Assembly: GCA_014925825.1 (NCBI GenBank)
Contig: JACGCK010000004.1
Location: forward strand, 682,001-746,000
Reading direction: 5' to 3'
Origin: Pholiota molesta
Lineage: Eukaryota; Basidiomycota; Agaricomycetes; Agaricales; Strophariaceae
DNA: 64,000 nt
The notes under the pieces are model-generated. The model did no database searches, was not told the DNA's origin, and worked only from the letters and a program-made list of their open reading frames with translations. The first letter of the stretch is position 1; each line of letters begins with the position of its first letter. This document shows positions 43,885 through 57,106 of the stretch, in pieces. The translations under genes were made by a program, and so were the position numbers.

Positions 43885-46696
43885 TGGCGGGTGTGTCGCG
43901 CATGCTGCTGCAGTGTGCTGAGACCTCGGGAGAAAAACACGGGCCTTGGTCTGCGCACTCGGGAGGGAGCCCAAATCATTTCGACTGCTCCACCTCTAAC
44001 CTGGCTATGGCGTGGATACCATGGTCGCTTTTCGATGGCACAAGGCCTGCCATATCTTGATGTATATATTCAGAGTGGCCCATCAACATACCCGTGGTGC
44101 TTGTACCACACCATCATCTGGGCAGCTTATGCTTCTTTGACCTAGGCTTTTTTTTCTTTTGGGACTATGTTTGTTGATTTCTTCGTCGCTGCTCTGCCTT
44201 CTGGTTTTTCTCCCACCATTCGCTCTTTTTTCTAAGCAGTCTTTTCTGTTCTCTTTCCCTTTCTTTCTTTATGCTCTGCCATGCACAAACCCAAAAAAAG
44301 GACCATTCTTTTCGGCCACCCCTTTCTGGTCGTCGAAAGATTTGGTCAGCCCATTTTAGTTTCACATCCCCTAGACAAGATCAAGATTTTCTACGTAAAC
44401 GCCAGATGAATTCCCTGCTTTTCTGTATGCGTACGAACTGGATCCCTGCTGTTTTCTCCTTTTTTTTCTCTTCTTCGTAACGAATTCCCCATTGCATATA
44501 CCCTTTTTTTTGTTCATTTTTCTTCATGTCGCTCGTTCATTGCAATTGCTCAACATCATCTGTCCACTACATCCATCCATACAAACATCGTTACCCGTCA
44601 ATCCGCTCCTCGAAAAAAAACCCGCTTTGCACCTGTAGACATCCGATTCCCCACCATACACATTTGATTCCATCCGTTGAACCTTCTTGTATATATCCTG
44701 CTCTTTATCTAACCCCAAACTCAATGACTATAAAACCTTCCAAATTCAACTTTACAATCTTATTCTTTCGATGTAGGATTTTTCCGTTTTGTGTTTCGTC
44801 TGCGCAGTCTCTCATAGAAAATACCCTGTATACTATCCGTTGCCAACAATCCGCGGTTGAGATATGAAATCTCGTTATTTTGATAAATGAAAGTACGGAA
44901 AATTAACTGATTCCTATGGCCATACCTCATAAACAGACGCCTTTTGATCAATTAATGGGCGTCTAATTGTTTGTGGCGTGGGCCGCGAGCGCTTGATGGC
45001 GGAACCGGGCATAAAGTAAATTGGTTGCGTTGAAAAAATCATGCAACAAGAGCACACTGAGTATTTCTGGGCCTTGAGCTGTAGTTTATATGAGACAAAA
45101 GTTGATTATCGTGCTCCAAGTACTCTGAGTTATTTCGTTATCGAAAGCATCGTTCAAGAACTGGTTTGGGACAGTAAGGTAAGTATTCGAATCACCCATT
45201 TAGTAAACTTGTTCGCTGTGATCGACGGGCGTATATATAAAGGGGATAATGTGTGTGATTTCGGTGATGTTGTTATCTTTGAAAACGCAAGCGGTGATTA
45301 ACTGGTTGTGATTGACACTGGACAGGCAGGTGTCGAAGTGTATGTATTCTGTTCCCGGCATCGATTCAGATATGCATATGTCCTTCTCAAAGGAGCAACA
45401 ACTGGCAGAATGACGAGCGTTATCTTTATTACATACTTTCGAAGCAGGCTTATGTATATATGCCATACCAGTACTTACTTACGACCAGCTATAAGTATAG
45501 ACTTTAGATAGTGCCAGTGCTTAGAGTTGCTTTCATGACCTCATGATAAGGGCTGTACGTAAGAAAACACAAGTTCTTCAGGACAATTATCGGTCAAACG
45601 CCGTTTCTGGGAGAAACACTCATTTTTGGATGGATAAATCAGACCATATGTAGCAGCCTATCACTCCTTTCCTGTTGAAAACCGTTCTAATAGCTCGGAT
45701 TGCTCAAGTTGATCGACTAGGTCCTCGGACCCTTGGACCGACTTCTGTGCATAAATAAATTAAATGTTGCTTCTCGTGCTAAAACGGCCAAACTCAAGAG
45801 CCTCGGAATCGGACTTGGGAATGGAGGATGGAATCTCTGTCTAGAGATCAATAAATCAGATGAGGTTGTACATGTGAGCAGAAATTACGATGAGAGGTAA
45901 GAACAGGACAGAGACATGAGATTATGTTGAGAAGGGAGCAGGAATAACACAAGAAAGGACGAAGTAGAATTAGAAACTTGAAGAATAAAAAGACAAGCGA
46001 GGTATCAAAAAAGAAGGGGAAACGGTAGCTCTACTGGGTAGAATAGAGAGGCGTGAGCTGACAGTGAAGTTGATGGTACGGAGCGGTAGGGTAAATCGTG
46101 GAAACCAAGATAGCGACCGATAGCAAAAAAGGCAATCAAACACAGAAAAGATCCGAAGGCATGGCAGGGAAGACAGATGTGTGGGGAGGTAAATAGGTAT
46201 GTTAAAACAACAGTGAGAAGGTAAATGATAAGTATGACAGATCCAAGGTAAGAGAAGGAAAGAACAGGCAGGAAAGTATAACAATCTAAACTTGGCGAAT
46301 AGAGAATAGCTAGAAGACTGAGAAACCATCAATTGGCACACGGAAACTACAAAGAGGGGTGATGCCTTTTGTGGGAATAGAGGGATGTTCCGTATTGTCG
46401 CATACTGGCGTAGAGTATGATTCTTGAGAGGAATAAAAATGAAGGATGCAAGCAAAACTGGGAATCGCGAAGAGCGGGGATGGCTATAAAAAGAAGACAA
46501 GCAAAATAAAGGGAAGAGGGGGTTATAATAATTTGAACCGGCCCCATCCAGGATGCCTTCGTGTCAAATTCAAACAGAATCCAGACATCAAACAGCAATA
46601 CAACAACCACCTAAAAGGCAGAAAAAAAACTGTCCAGTGCGGCTGTCATTGGGCTCAATGCATGTCCAACCCCGTGCCCAAGGGGTCGTCAGGGAG
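43885..46696. other. 2.8-kb convergent spacer between HSF1 and the LisH gene
   Basis: The left part (about 43950-44850) is T-rich on the plus strand, as expected of a long HSF1 3' UTR. The right part (about 45900-46650) is A/G-rich on the plus strand and thus pyrimidine-rich in the sense of the LisH gene 3' UTR. I see no coding region between them. Confidence 0.5.
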
Positions 46697-46967
46697 TCAT
46701 TTCATGTCCAAGCCTGCACCCAGCGGGGTGTCATCTGGGTTAAACCACTGACCGAAGTCGCGCTCAAAGTTGATATCACCGTCTGGGCGAAATAGTGCCG
46801 ATGGGTCGAACTCAGTGCCCATCCCGTCCATAAAAGATCCCGGATCAAAGAGGCTCATATCAGAACCCATGCCACCAGTTGGCGGCATCCCCAGTAGCGA
46901 GTTGGACATCATAAGGTGATTCTGAGGCGGCGGCGGCGGTTGTTGCTGCTGCTGCTGCTGTTGTTGT

Positions 46968-47002
<35 letters not shown>

Positions 47003-50000
47003 TTGAGGATTTGGCTGATTACTTGGCACGGGTGTAGGCGGCGCTGTTCCACTGCCCGATGGTCCACCAGGCGGTTGGTTCCTTGGCGATCCGTCCGAAT
47101 TGTGCGTTGGCTGCTGCTGTTGACCATTTGGCGGCGGCAGTAATCCACCAGGACCTTTGTTGGCGCCGTTGGCGTCCTTGGCGTCCTTCGGTGGGCCATT
47201 CATGGCAGGGGATGGCGGAGGCATCATGCCAATAGAGGGCTTGTTCTGCATGCGATTATTAAGCGAGGGAGTAAACTGAGGCGCGGATCCACTAGGGGGC
47301 GGGCCTTGGTTGTTGGGCATTCGGTAGAGCGGTTGCTGCTGCTGTTGATTCGCCTATTTTTTTTATTTAAGAAATGAAACAAAAAGTCAGAAAAAATCGC
47401 GTCAAGGTTAAACGAGAGCCCAACGGCAGTGAAGGGATATGGTATCCAGAAAACCATTACGTACATGCATCTGTTGCTGTTGAGGCGACATCATCACATT
47501 CCCACCGCCCATTTGCATCATCGATGGCGACGGCCCAACCATTGGCCCTTGCAAGCCTGGATGCTGTTGCTGTTGCTGGGGCGGCGGCACGCCCATCTGC
47601 ATACCATTCATACCGCCCATCCCCCTTTGCTGCATTAGCAAATTCATCTGCTGTTGTTGCTGCGCTGACATTTGTGGTTGGTTCGGCGGCTGCCCTTGCT
47701 GCTGTTGCTGTTGGCTTGGGGGATGCTGTCCCGGGTGCGCGTATGGGATCGGCACCATGGCAGGTGGTTCTGCAGGCGATCGACGGACGCGTTTGCGGTC
47801 AGGTGGCGAGGACTCGTTGCGTGGTAGGGTCTCATGCTTGTAATACTTATCCATTAGATAACAACGTCACAGAAAAATGCAAAGTAGCTCACTTCTTCAC
47901 CCGGTGACGTGCTATTTCGCTTGATTCTCTGTTGAGGAGGCTGCGCACCTGGTCGTTGCGGCTGCTGACCAGGTTGCCCAGGCGCCTGCATCATTCCGGG
48001 CGGACCCTGGCCATCCTTTCTCTGTCGTTGTTTCCAAGTGTTGATTATGCGGTTCTAAATAAGAAAAAAGTCAACGATCGAGTAAGGAAACAAATGTGCC
48101 CAAAAAAGGCAAGAATAAATGTAGCAGGAGGTGACTCAATAAGGGATGGCGGACCCAAATAGGAATGGTATGATCGAATGATCGAAATAACGGAAGAAAA
48201 ATATAATGAAATATCGATCGTTGAATGCGATCGACGGGGAAAGAAACGGAGACGGAGACTGCTACAAGAAAGGAAAGGGACAAAAGATGGATACACACCT
48301 TTTCCGACATACTAAGATTCGACAACTCCTTATCTCCACATCCTAGTTCAAGTTTTAGGGCATTTAAGCTGTTCTGTGGTATTGTCATAATCTCGTTGTT
48401 CATCTGGTCTGGGTTGACGTTGACTCCTCCAACCATCCCACTAATCCCACCGGGTGCCATGCTCATCATACCTTGACCACCAGGACCCATGCTAGGAGGG
48501 CCTCCAGGTAGGCCGGGTGTCTGCCTTGCCGCCAGTGATGGACTTGCGTGCGCATGCGACATCATTCCACTCCGTGGTGTATTTGTTCTACTTGGAGGCC
48601 GTCCGCCTGGATTATGTTGCTGCTGTTGTTGTTGATATCCAGGCGTTGGCGGTCCTTGTTGTTGCGATTGGGGTTGACCAAGATTCATAGGGCCCATACC
48701 AGGACCACCATTAGGTGGCATCATGCCACCAGGTCGTATATGGGGTGATGGCCCCAGTTGTGCCATTGGCGCTTGCTGTCCTGGATTGCCTTGTTGGGGT
48801 GTCCAGGTTGTGGTTGACCGGAATGCTGTGGTTGTCCGTGGTGGCCTGATGTACCGGCATTATGCTGCGGAGAGTGCGCCATCGTCGGACTGCCTTGGAA
48901 AGGAGCACCATTTGGAGGCCCTCGTTGTTGTGGAGGGGCTCCGTTTATCATGGAAGGCGGCCGCTGTTGATTGGGGATCATTGTGAAGGTCATCGGTTGA
49001 GTTGAAACGCCTTGTTGTTGATGTTGCAGCGGGGGACCTCCAGGAGCAGGACCAGGACCAGAGCTTGGCATACCGTTTGGTTGAGATGGGGGGTGTGCAC
49101 CCATTCCACCGAAATTCATTGACGGAGGCATAGGCTGGCCCTGTGGTGGTTGGGGCTGACCACCCATAGCAGGATTCATGTTCGCACCGTTCGTCATCGC
49201 ACCGTTAGGCATATATGGCCTTGTCATAGCAGGCTGCATGTTGCCCGACGGCATCCCGTTCGGTAGTCGGGCCATCGCTTGCGGTTGCTGTGATTGTTGC
49301 AGTGGTGGCTGCGACGGTTGACCGCCTAGTGGCAACGGCTGCGCATTGACATGGCCGCGTTGGGCTTGCTGACGTTGGGCACTTTGTTGCTGCAAATAGT
49401 CGCCAGAATGAGTCATCTGCAGATCACTGCACAAGGACGGTGTATATGCCGACTGTGATAAGGGATCTACTCACATTAATGTACATTAGACCGTCGTCCG
49501 AGCCACCACCATTTGACTTTGCTTGGAATAGAACCCAAAAGACACTCCACCACCTAAACAGCAATTAGCCGCGGAAAGCTCGGAAGAGAGGAAAACGAAG
49601 GGGATGAGGCGAGAACGCACTCGAAGAGTAGGCCTTGTCTGGCGTTGATCGGAGGCGTAGCGTCGGCTGAGATCTCGGCCTCCTGCAAAAGCTCTTTCGC
49701 AGTTCTGCGGAAGCCGCGTTTGTTGCAGTAATCGTAAATATAGATGTTGAACCTAGCAGCCCGAAAATATCCCAGGTATCGGGGATGGGGGTGATAGGTG
49801 CACGGAAAGAAAAGCAGAAAACTATGAGTGGATCTGCATGATGACGGTCGATATAATGTCTACGCACATTTTGTCACCTTCCCATGATATCGCCTGGGAC
49901 GGGCCGCAGGGTCGGTCTGCATGGGTGTGGGCTGCGTCGACATTGGAGGGGGGCGGCAGCCATTGGAGAGGCGTCGGCGTCGGGCAGACGACGGGGGGAA

Positions 50001-50019
50001 AAATCGAGTTGGTAGGAAA
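46697..50019 (-). CDS. LisH-domain glutamine-rich transcriptional regulator (Flo8/SSDP-like)
   Basis: This is probably a nuclear co-regulator of the Flo8/SSBP type, which in fungi controls development and filamentation. The N-terminal exons encode SWEGDKM joined to FNIYIYDYCNKRGFRRTAKE and LLQEAEISADATPPINARQG, which is a LisH motif and its extension, then LLFEWWSVFWVLFQAKSNGG. The rest is Gln/Pro/Gly/Met-rich and disordered (MARLPNGMPSGNMQPAMTRP, QSQQQGPPTPGYQQQQQQHN), with a basic patch KRNSTSPGEE and PPDRKRVRRSPAEPP. The last exon carries a poly-Gln run and ends GQWFNPDDTPLGAGLDMK at 46697, an acidic/aromatic tail that may activate transcription. About seven introns are present. A single base seems missing near 48797 (C-run). 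The start codon is not found: the first recognised exon begins after a CTGCAG acceptor at 50020, so a small first exon lies further upstream. Confidence 0.75.
46934..47005 (-). repeat. CAG/CAA glutamine tract in the LisH regulator
   Basis: Mixed CAG/CAA codons give about 24 glutamines in a row in the sense strand, next to a proline run. It is the second large poly-Gln tract in this window, in an adjacent convergent regulator gene. Confidence 0.85.
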
Positions 50020-50550
50020 CTGCAGACGGCAATGCCGTTGAGTTCAGGAACAAGAGAGATGGAGTAAATGCGCTGAGGCTGTCAGTTTTGAGCGATGTGT
50101 GGGAGCGTGTGGGATAGCGCTACAGGGTCCGAGAGAGGCGACCTGGCAAGAGGAGAATAGAGGTGGGGGAGGGCTCGAGCGTGTTTGGATATAACAATCC
50201 GACGGAAGAAGAGCCCAGATGGCTTGGGAAAAAACGAGCAAACCGGGCTTCTCCTGCGATGCGTGTGTAGCAAGCTTGCTGGTGTGCTCAGGGTCGGCTG
50301 GCTGGTGGCGGACGGCGGTGGCGCCTGGACTGGACAGTAGGGGCCGATGGGGTCTGTGCGGCGCAGTGTGGTCGCTGTGGACAGCGACGGCGACGGCGAC
50401 GGGGAGCGGTGGTGGTGGTGGAAGATAGCTGGCGAGCGTAGAGCAGAGCGGATGGGAAGCGCGAGGGGAACGGGCCAAACAATGTAATACAACTCAATTT
50501 CGTACGCCGCCCAAATACACGGTTATCGCCGGCTACTCCTACGCTATACG
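50020..50550. other. Promoter and 5' leader region of the LisH gene
   Basis: About 530 bp lie between the first recognised LisH exon and the end of the START protein gene on the same strand. It must contain the promoter and probably a short first exon of the LisH gene. The open frames here are Pro/Ser low-complexity and not convincing. Confidence 0.4.
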
Positions 50551-53500
50551 CTACGGTCTGCGCACCACCGCGACCTGCAGGTCCCAGCCACCATACAAGT
50601 ACTTGATCTCCACCAGTCTCCGTATCTCCCGCCACCCGCCCGCCGCCCCTCAGCATCGCGCAGGTCCGTCACCACATAGATAAAGTCGGCCGGCGAGAGC
50701 AGCGAGCGCAGCAGCGACCCAAGCAGGAATGCAATCAGCCCCACAAACACGAGCGTTGAGAGCGGATATGATCCACCGCCCCGCTGCTGTGTATGCGTCG
50801 TCTGCATTACACCAACCACAGCTCCGGCGCTCGTCGTGCCCGAAATAGATCCGCTCCTGCCGCCTCCCTTCTCTGCCTCGCCTGTCCCGCCTGGCACTGC
50901 TCCGGCCTCCTTACCGGAGCCGCCCGCCCCTCCACTACTAGCGCCCGTCGTAGCTTTAGATCCGCCGCTCGTCTCAATGCTGATCACGTTAGCGCCTCCG
51001 TAAATCTTGTTAATGGATTTGGATAGCCTTGGAAGAATCCCAGAAGGCCCCCAGGGCCACTAGAAGCCACATGGGCAACATGAGGCCCGCCAACCAACGC
51101 CAACTCTGTCTTGGGCTGCAGAATATTGAAACAATGTCGTCCGCGACGCGGATAAAAATAACATTAAGACGTCAGTAATCTCGCTTTCGCAAATGTCGCT
51201 TTCGGAGAATACGTACCGTCCCCGGCGAATCTTCGCCATTGGTGCTTCGCTCAGTCCCATTGTTCACATCGATCTCTGCCTTTGTCTGTAGGACATTGTC
51301 CACCTGATCATCCCCATTTTCCCCCGAGGGTGTAGTGGGGAGCAGGAGATCATCCGCAATGGCAATGGGCGCCTTCAGCTCCTCGGGTAATGGCTCCGCA
51401 TCATTCGGCATCCTATCATTATCCAAAACGGGTTAGCACAGTAGTTGAAGGATGAATGAGCAATTAATCAAATGAAAGGCAAACAGCCTTAGTGCAACCA
51501 TAAAACGAAATGAACTGCACACCGTGTGGTCGAAAGGCAACATGTCGATGAAGGCGACCAATCGGTACGTAAAATGCCAACCCAAACCTTAAAACAAAGC
51601 AATGGGACCCACCTTGAGAGCACACCCATCCTCGCAGTCCGATCATCCAGCAGCTCCTCCCTTCCAAGGGTCGTCAAACTTTCCTTCTCTCCGATGATAG
51701 GCACTTCCTTCCCATTAATCAGCACTGAACCATTAGACTCCTTCCCTCGTTCGCTGAGCGCGGTTTCTGCAGGGTGCACGACCAGCTCGATGACAATACC
51801 ACCGCCCTCCTTCTCCATCTCGAGGAGCCACGCCGGCTTAGGCGGTGCGCTCCTCATCTCCCCTGTAAGTGGGTCCTTGACATTGCTCACCCGATACTGT
51901 GCAGTGGGCAAGGTAAGCCGCAGTAGATGCCGCGACGGACTATCGGCGCTTAACCCAGAGGAATGAAGTGGAGACGACGGCATAGTGTACAGCGTGTAGA
52001 TAAGTGGTAGGTGCACCGTAGCATCAGCATCAGCATCAGCCACGGCTGTTGTAATAGAATTCGTAGACGCCGGTATTGATGTTGATGTGGATAAATCTGA
52101 ACTTGAAATTGTCGTCGCGGGCGCTAAACCAGATCCAAGATCAGAGAGAGGTATGGCATCTAAGCCCTGCTTATGAAGCCAAGTTGTGCCCTCTTTCGCG
52201 CGCGAACGTCCACCGCGTAGCCTTTGGCCTTGCCGCCGTCTAAATCATCCCTAAACATCTTTGAGTCTACCACGACCTCCATCACAACCAAGTCTGTACT
52301 GAGCTTGACCTCGCCTTTGACCGTAAACGCCGAACTTGTCGTCCGCCCCCGTACGACTGTGCCGTCGGGATGATAGAGCGTTGAGGTTGAGGATGCACCA
52401 AGCGCATTAGAGTAAGCGCTAAACGCACTCGACCCCGATGATGCCGCACGCTGGCGGAGACGCGGCGGGGAAATAGAGAGAGGAGAAGATCGGGGTGTAT
52501 TTGAAGTAGGCGGCAATGATTCAGTAGACGCGCCAAAGCGAGAGGAAGATGCCGAGGACGAATTGGAGTTGTGGCCAGCTGAAGACGGGAAGGTTGCGCT
52601 GCTAGGCAGAAGTGTGGCTGACATCGCGCCTGGCATCTTGAGTGCCACTGACGAGGAGCTTCCAGTAAAAGAAGAATTATTGTCGCTCGTTGCCTTAGAC
52701 GATAATGAATCGCTGCTGGCTGGTTGTCCCGAAGGTTGATTATCTCGACTGCTCGGGCTGCGACTCAGCACAAGATGACTGGAACGAGGGGTGATTTCAT
52801 TTGAGCTGACACCTGCAGGCGTTGTGATATTGCTGTCGGAAGCTGGCATGACCGTTGAGCTTGACGCTTCTCTTCTAGAGCTCGAAGGACGACCCGAGGA
52901 AAACATAGTAACCAATACGCTGGTCGTATAGACTTTCTTCTCGACATCAAAACGAGCGTCCAGTAAGACACGACTCTCATCTCTCCTTCGGAGCTTCCAT
53001 GCCATGAACGGCGCAGAGATGATTACACTGACGCTCGTCACACCTCCTGCATCAGACACAGCCACAGCCGACGCTGCACCATGTTCATCAGGTTTCCGCT
53101 CGCTAATCAGCAAGCCAGGCGCAGGTAACCTGGTCAGAGGCAACGCCGACTTGATATTGTTCTTCATATATGCTTCGACAGCAAGCACGCCTCTCGCCAG
53201 TGTTGCATTGATCATCGAATTGAAAGCAGCAGGTATTGACCCTGCATAATCCACCGCAACGAGCCTGGTGCATCTCGAAGATGGGATGGTGTAGTTCTCC
53301 TTCGTATATGGATCGAGCGTTTCCAAAATCCATGCATCCACGTAGACGCGCCCGATGGGCAGCCCATAAGGTTGTACTTCGCCGGCGAGAAGAGTTTGGC
53401 AGATTCTGCGCTGAATGAAGCCGAGACGCAGAATATCGCGTTGCGTGTCGTGGGCGACTGTTCTGCGACTTCGCCAGCCGCCTAGTGGAATTTGGCAAAT

Positions 53501-56500
53501 GTTCTCGCGCCATAACGTTAGCGAGGTAAAACCCTCGATCTCGAAAAGGAAAACCTCCTTTCGCCGTCATGAACATCGTCTTCGTTTGCCCGCCATACGA
53601 CTGGAGCACAAGCGCAGAGTCAAAGCGTTCATCCCACACCTTCCTACAATCGAGTCCGTTGATGACAGCCGCACCTCTTCTGCAGAAACACCTTCGATCA
53701 CCTTGGACCCTTTATGCACAGGGATGAAAGGAGATATTGACGGGATGAGTTTGCGTTCCACCACCACGCCTTTATCGCTAACCAACACCCAGCCATCTTG
53801 TACATATGGCTTTGAGTTGAACTCTTGTGTCCAAGCCAGAGCCTCGAGCGCATATTGCATTGGCAGCTTCGTCGGATCCAAGGCCATTGAGGACCCACCC
53901 GACGAGTTGGCAGGAGAAATGGCTGCAACGGCCTGCTGGGTGGTTGTCGTCGCCTGATCCACAGCATATGTGAAGAATCTGGACAGCGGACTGGATATTT
54001 TGGGGGCAGTGCTGCCAGTATCGGTCTTCGCTGGGGTCGATCCAGGATTCGAGATATTCTGCTCTCCTCCTTCAGGTCCATTCCACTCCGCTTTCCGCCT
54101 CCTGATCATACTCATTACAGGCGGTTGATCCAAAGGTATTCGAGTAGGCTTGACTCGCTTCTGTTTTGATAACGATTTAATTTCGTGGTCAGGTAATTCT
54201 TCCACGTCGACCTGCACCTTAGCGCCATTGACCATGACCAACCCTTTCTCCTTCCCAGGCGCTCGTCGTACGACAGCCAACAGACGCTCGTCGTCAAAGA
54301 ATATCGAGTCATGGGTCATGGTCAACCATAACCCTCCTCCTTCGGCCGAAAGTCGATGTCGACGGAGACAACTAATGGTTTGCGGTGGAGGATCAACAAC
54401 GATGTCCAAAGAAGCGCCCCACGTGTCGATGTCGCATCGAATCTCGCACTCGATAGCTGGTAAGCTGCTATCGTCTGGCCCATTGGCAGCTCCATTTACG
54501 CCAACTGTACTTGTTGACCTCCGACTGGCTGACGGTTCATATTCGACCTTGAACGAGCCTCTTTCATGGTCGTATCTGAACTCGTTCGCCTTCGCGCCTG
54601 CCAGACGTGTTACAACAGGCGGGCCACCGCACTTGATGGCAAATTCGCCAATGCCAGCTAGCGTGTTGATCATTTGGGTTGGTATCGATGTTTTGTTCGT
54701 CCATCCTTTCGGGTCAGATTGCTCGAGGAGGGTGAGGAGTGTGGTGGTAGGCGACAATGCTTCGATAGCCCAACCTTGAAGATCGACTTGAGTTCGAATG
54801 ACGTTCGGTTCGGGAAGAGGAATGTGAGGAAAGAGATGAGGGTCGTCGGCTGAGAAGAAAATACATGTATCGTGGTAGGGGACTTGTAAACCGTCTTAAG
54901 AACGACTGAATCTCGGCCGCTATAAATAAGGCTTGTTAATCATACTACCACAATAGATTTGAATACAACACTTACTTAACGGGCCATGCTGGTTTTGTCT
55001 TAAAATGCCATAGCTCGGTAAGTTCATTTACATCTTCTAGAAGCACGCCATCTTCATGTTGCTTATCCCAGTATATTCGTGCACCAGGCGACACAACGGC
55101 CCCATATAAGTCCCACAATCCTACGCCAACGAAAGTAGCTTCGGCTCGATATACAACGAGTGTAGGATCAATTGAATCCAGTTGTGTAATTGATACACCT
55201 CTGGCCTCGGTTGCTTATTGAAGGGAAATTAAAGTTAGAACCTTCCTTATCTGATAAAAGGAGAACATACTGCGTTTCCATTTAGCTTCTGGTTCTTGCA
55301 AAAGTGATGAAAAATAAATATAATTTCGCTTCACTTTTGACAATATTGACTTCTCCGCGGCTGGCGTCCTTTCCGTTGGGCGAAGAGGCAGCATTCCCAT
55401 ATTGGAAGAACCATTACTGCTGACCGTGCCCATAGAAGATGTCGTCTGGATGCTCATATCGACCGCACTAGCCACATCCTGTAGTATCTTCTGCGGAATG
55501 GCCTGCGACGATGGGTCGCGTTCCTCGACATCATGTATCTTGGTAGCCAAACCGTTCAATCTTAGTCCACGCGTTCCTCCTGAGACTTCGATGACCACCT
55601 TGACCTTGAGTACCGAATCGTCATCCAATAAAGCACCATGAGTTAGACGGAGAAGGACTTGATCATTGTTGAGACCAATGATAGATTAGATTTGCTGCGT
55701 ATCGCGTGCGCAGACCAAGGGATATTCTCCACTTCATCTGAGGAGCCTTTCATTGTTACTTGAACGTCCCAACCCACCGATGAGGGCAGTATACATTCAA
55801 TTGACCTTGTGAGACGGCGATGTTCACGTAGAGCGTGGACTTCATCCATTCCTTGGAGCCCAAGCTCATGATGCACAGAGTGGTCTTCATCATCAGGAAT
55901 AATAGAGTAGCCAACTGCAAGCGCCTCTCTATCCATTTGATAACGCACACGTTCGATCGATACTCCGTTCCCATACCCTGCTAATTTGGGTACTCGACCC
56001 CCACGTTTGATGACCGTTTTAAGCAAGCTAAGAGTCATCGTGGAAAGTTGGAGTGTTAAGGAGGATGTCGAAGATCCAAAACCCCATAGGGCCTTTAGAT
56101 CATGTTGCCAGAAGCATGTTATGCGAAGTCTCCCATTTGAAGATGGTTTCTTGCTATCTGTCGGCGATGTTGGAGTCGATTGGATGTATTGGATGCACCA
56201 TGCAAAGACTAAGATAAAAATTAGGCAAAAACATTTTGATATGAAACATTGCGACGTACGTTGAACGTGAGACCTCACAAATGGGGGTGACGGGCGAAGG
56301 TATGCGGGTTCGTCAGAAGATCGTGGAAGCGACGTGGTAATATCAATAAGAGTAGTAGTATCGTAGAAAGCTCGTGAAATGGTAACAGAATCTCGTGGAC
56401 TTCAAGTCGTTAATGAGATCCAAAATAATGAAGCGCATAGACTTACTTTGCAGGCCACCCCAATGTGTAATTTGTCTTTGAAATACGTGTGTTGCGGTCA

Positions 56501-56817
56501 AACATCTCGAGTAAATGCGCATCTTCGACTGCCGGATCCCACTCCTGCCGCAGCTCTGGTGTTGTCAAAACCGCCTTCCATGGCTCCAAAGATATTTGAT
56601 CTTCTATGGCCGGAACTTCGAGGACCATTCTGTAGACATCGTCTCCGGATGTAGTGGAGTTGCGGTGCACAATGACATCTCCCACTTCTGGGATTGACGG
56701 AGGCCTGACTTTAGCCTTTTGCTTGCTGGACGAGGCGTCGGTGGAGTGGGTGAGTCGCTTCCACTCTGCTGCTGGCGACGTCAAAAGTTGCCGAAAGTGG
56801 GTCTCTGCATCGCTCAA
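50551..56817 (-). CDS. Large membrane-anchored protein with three START-like lipid-binding modules
   Basis: This is probably a sterol/phospholipid-binding or lipid-transfer protein acting at a membrane; the ligand is unknown. The ATG at 56817 (MSDAETHFRQLLTSPAAEWK) opens the first START-like module (YRMVLEVPAIEDQISLEPWK, RQEWDPAVEDAHLLEMFDRN, TTSLPRSSDEPAYLRPSPPF). The second (about 54600-55200) has WDLYGAVVSPGARIYWDKQH, ELTELWHFKTKPAWPVK and SPTTIHVFSSSADDP. The third (about 53200-53800) has KVWDERFDSALVLQSYGG, RDRGFYLANVMAR and YTIPSSRCTRLVAVDYAGSI. A Ser-rich disordered stretch follows, then a C-terminal membrane span (STLVFVGLIAFLLGSLLRSL) and EIRRLVEIKYLYGGWDLQV, ending at 50551. Single missing bases break the frame near 50637, 53371, 53481 and 53670. 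The protein would be around 1,700-1,800 residues. START calls rest on motif pattern and should be checked by profile search. Confidence 0.7.
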
Positions 56818-57106
56818 GGCGGCATACCATGATTGTTTCAGCCTGGATTACAATTTAGCATGGAAATTAATCTGTGCGGGAAATGGGCAACCTTGAGCCA
56901 TCTGACATACTGTAGGAGACAATATAAGGTGGGGTGAGCTGAAGCGCTAATATTCCAATGACGGCCACGCGCCGCCCTTGGTCAGTCACGCCACCTCGTG
57001 TTAGCCCGTTTTGGGAAGTATGACTCGCCTCCGCCCAAAGTTTTGACCCGGCCCGTAGCTCCATATCGTCGTCTGTCCTTCTTCTGCTCGTCTGCCTGCT
57101 CGTCCA
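56818..57106. promoter_or_regulatory. Divergent promoter between the START-protein gene and pyridoxal kinase
   Basis: Only 289 bp separate the two start codons, so the genes must share or overlap their promoters. I see no clear operator-type motif. Confidence 0.55.
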
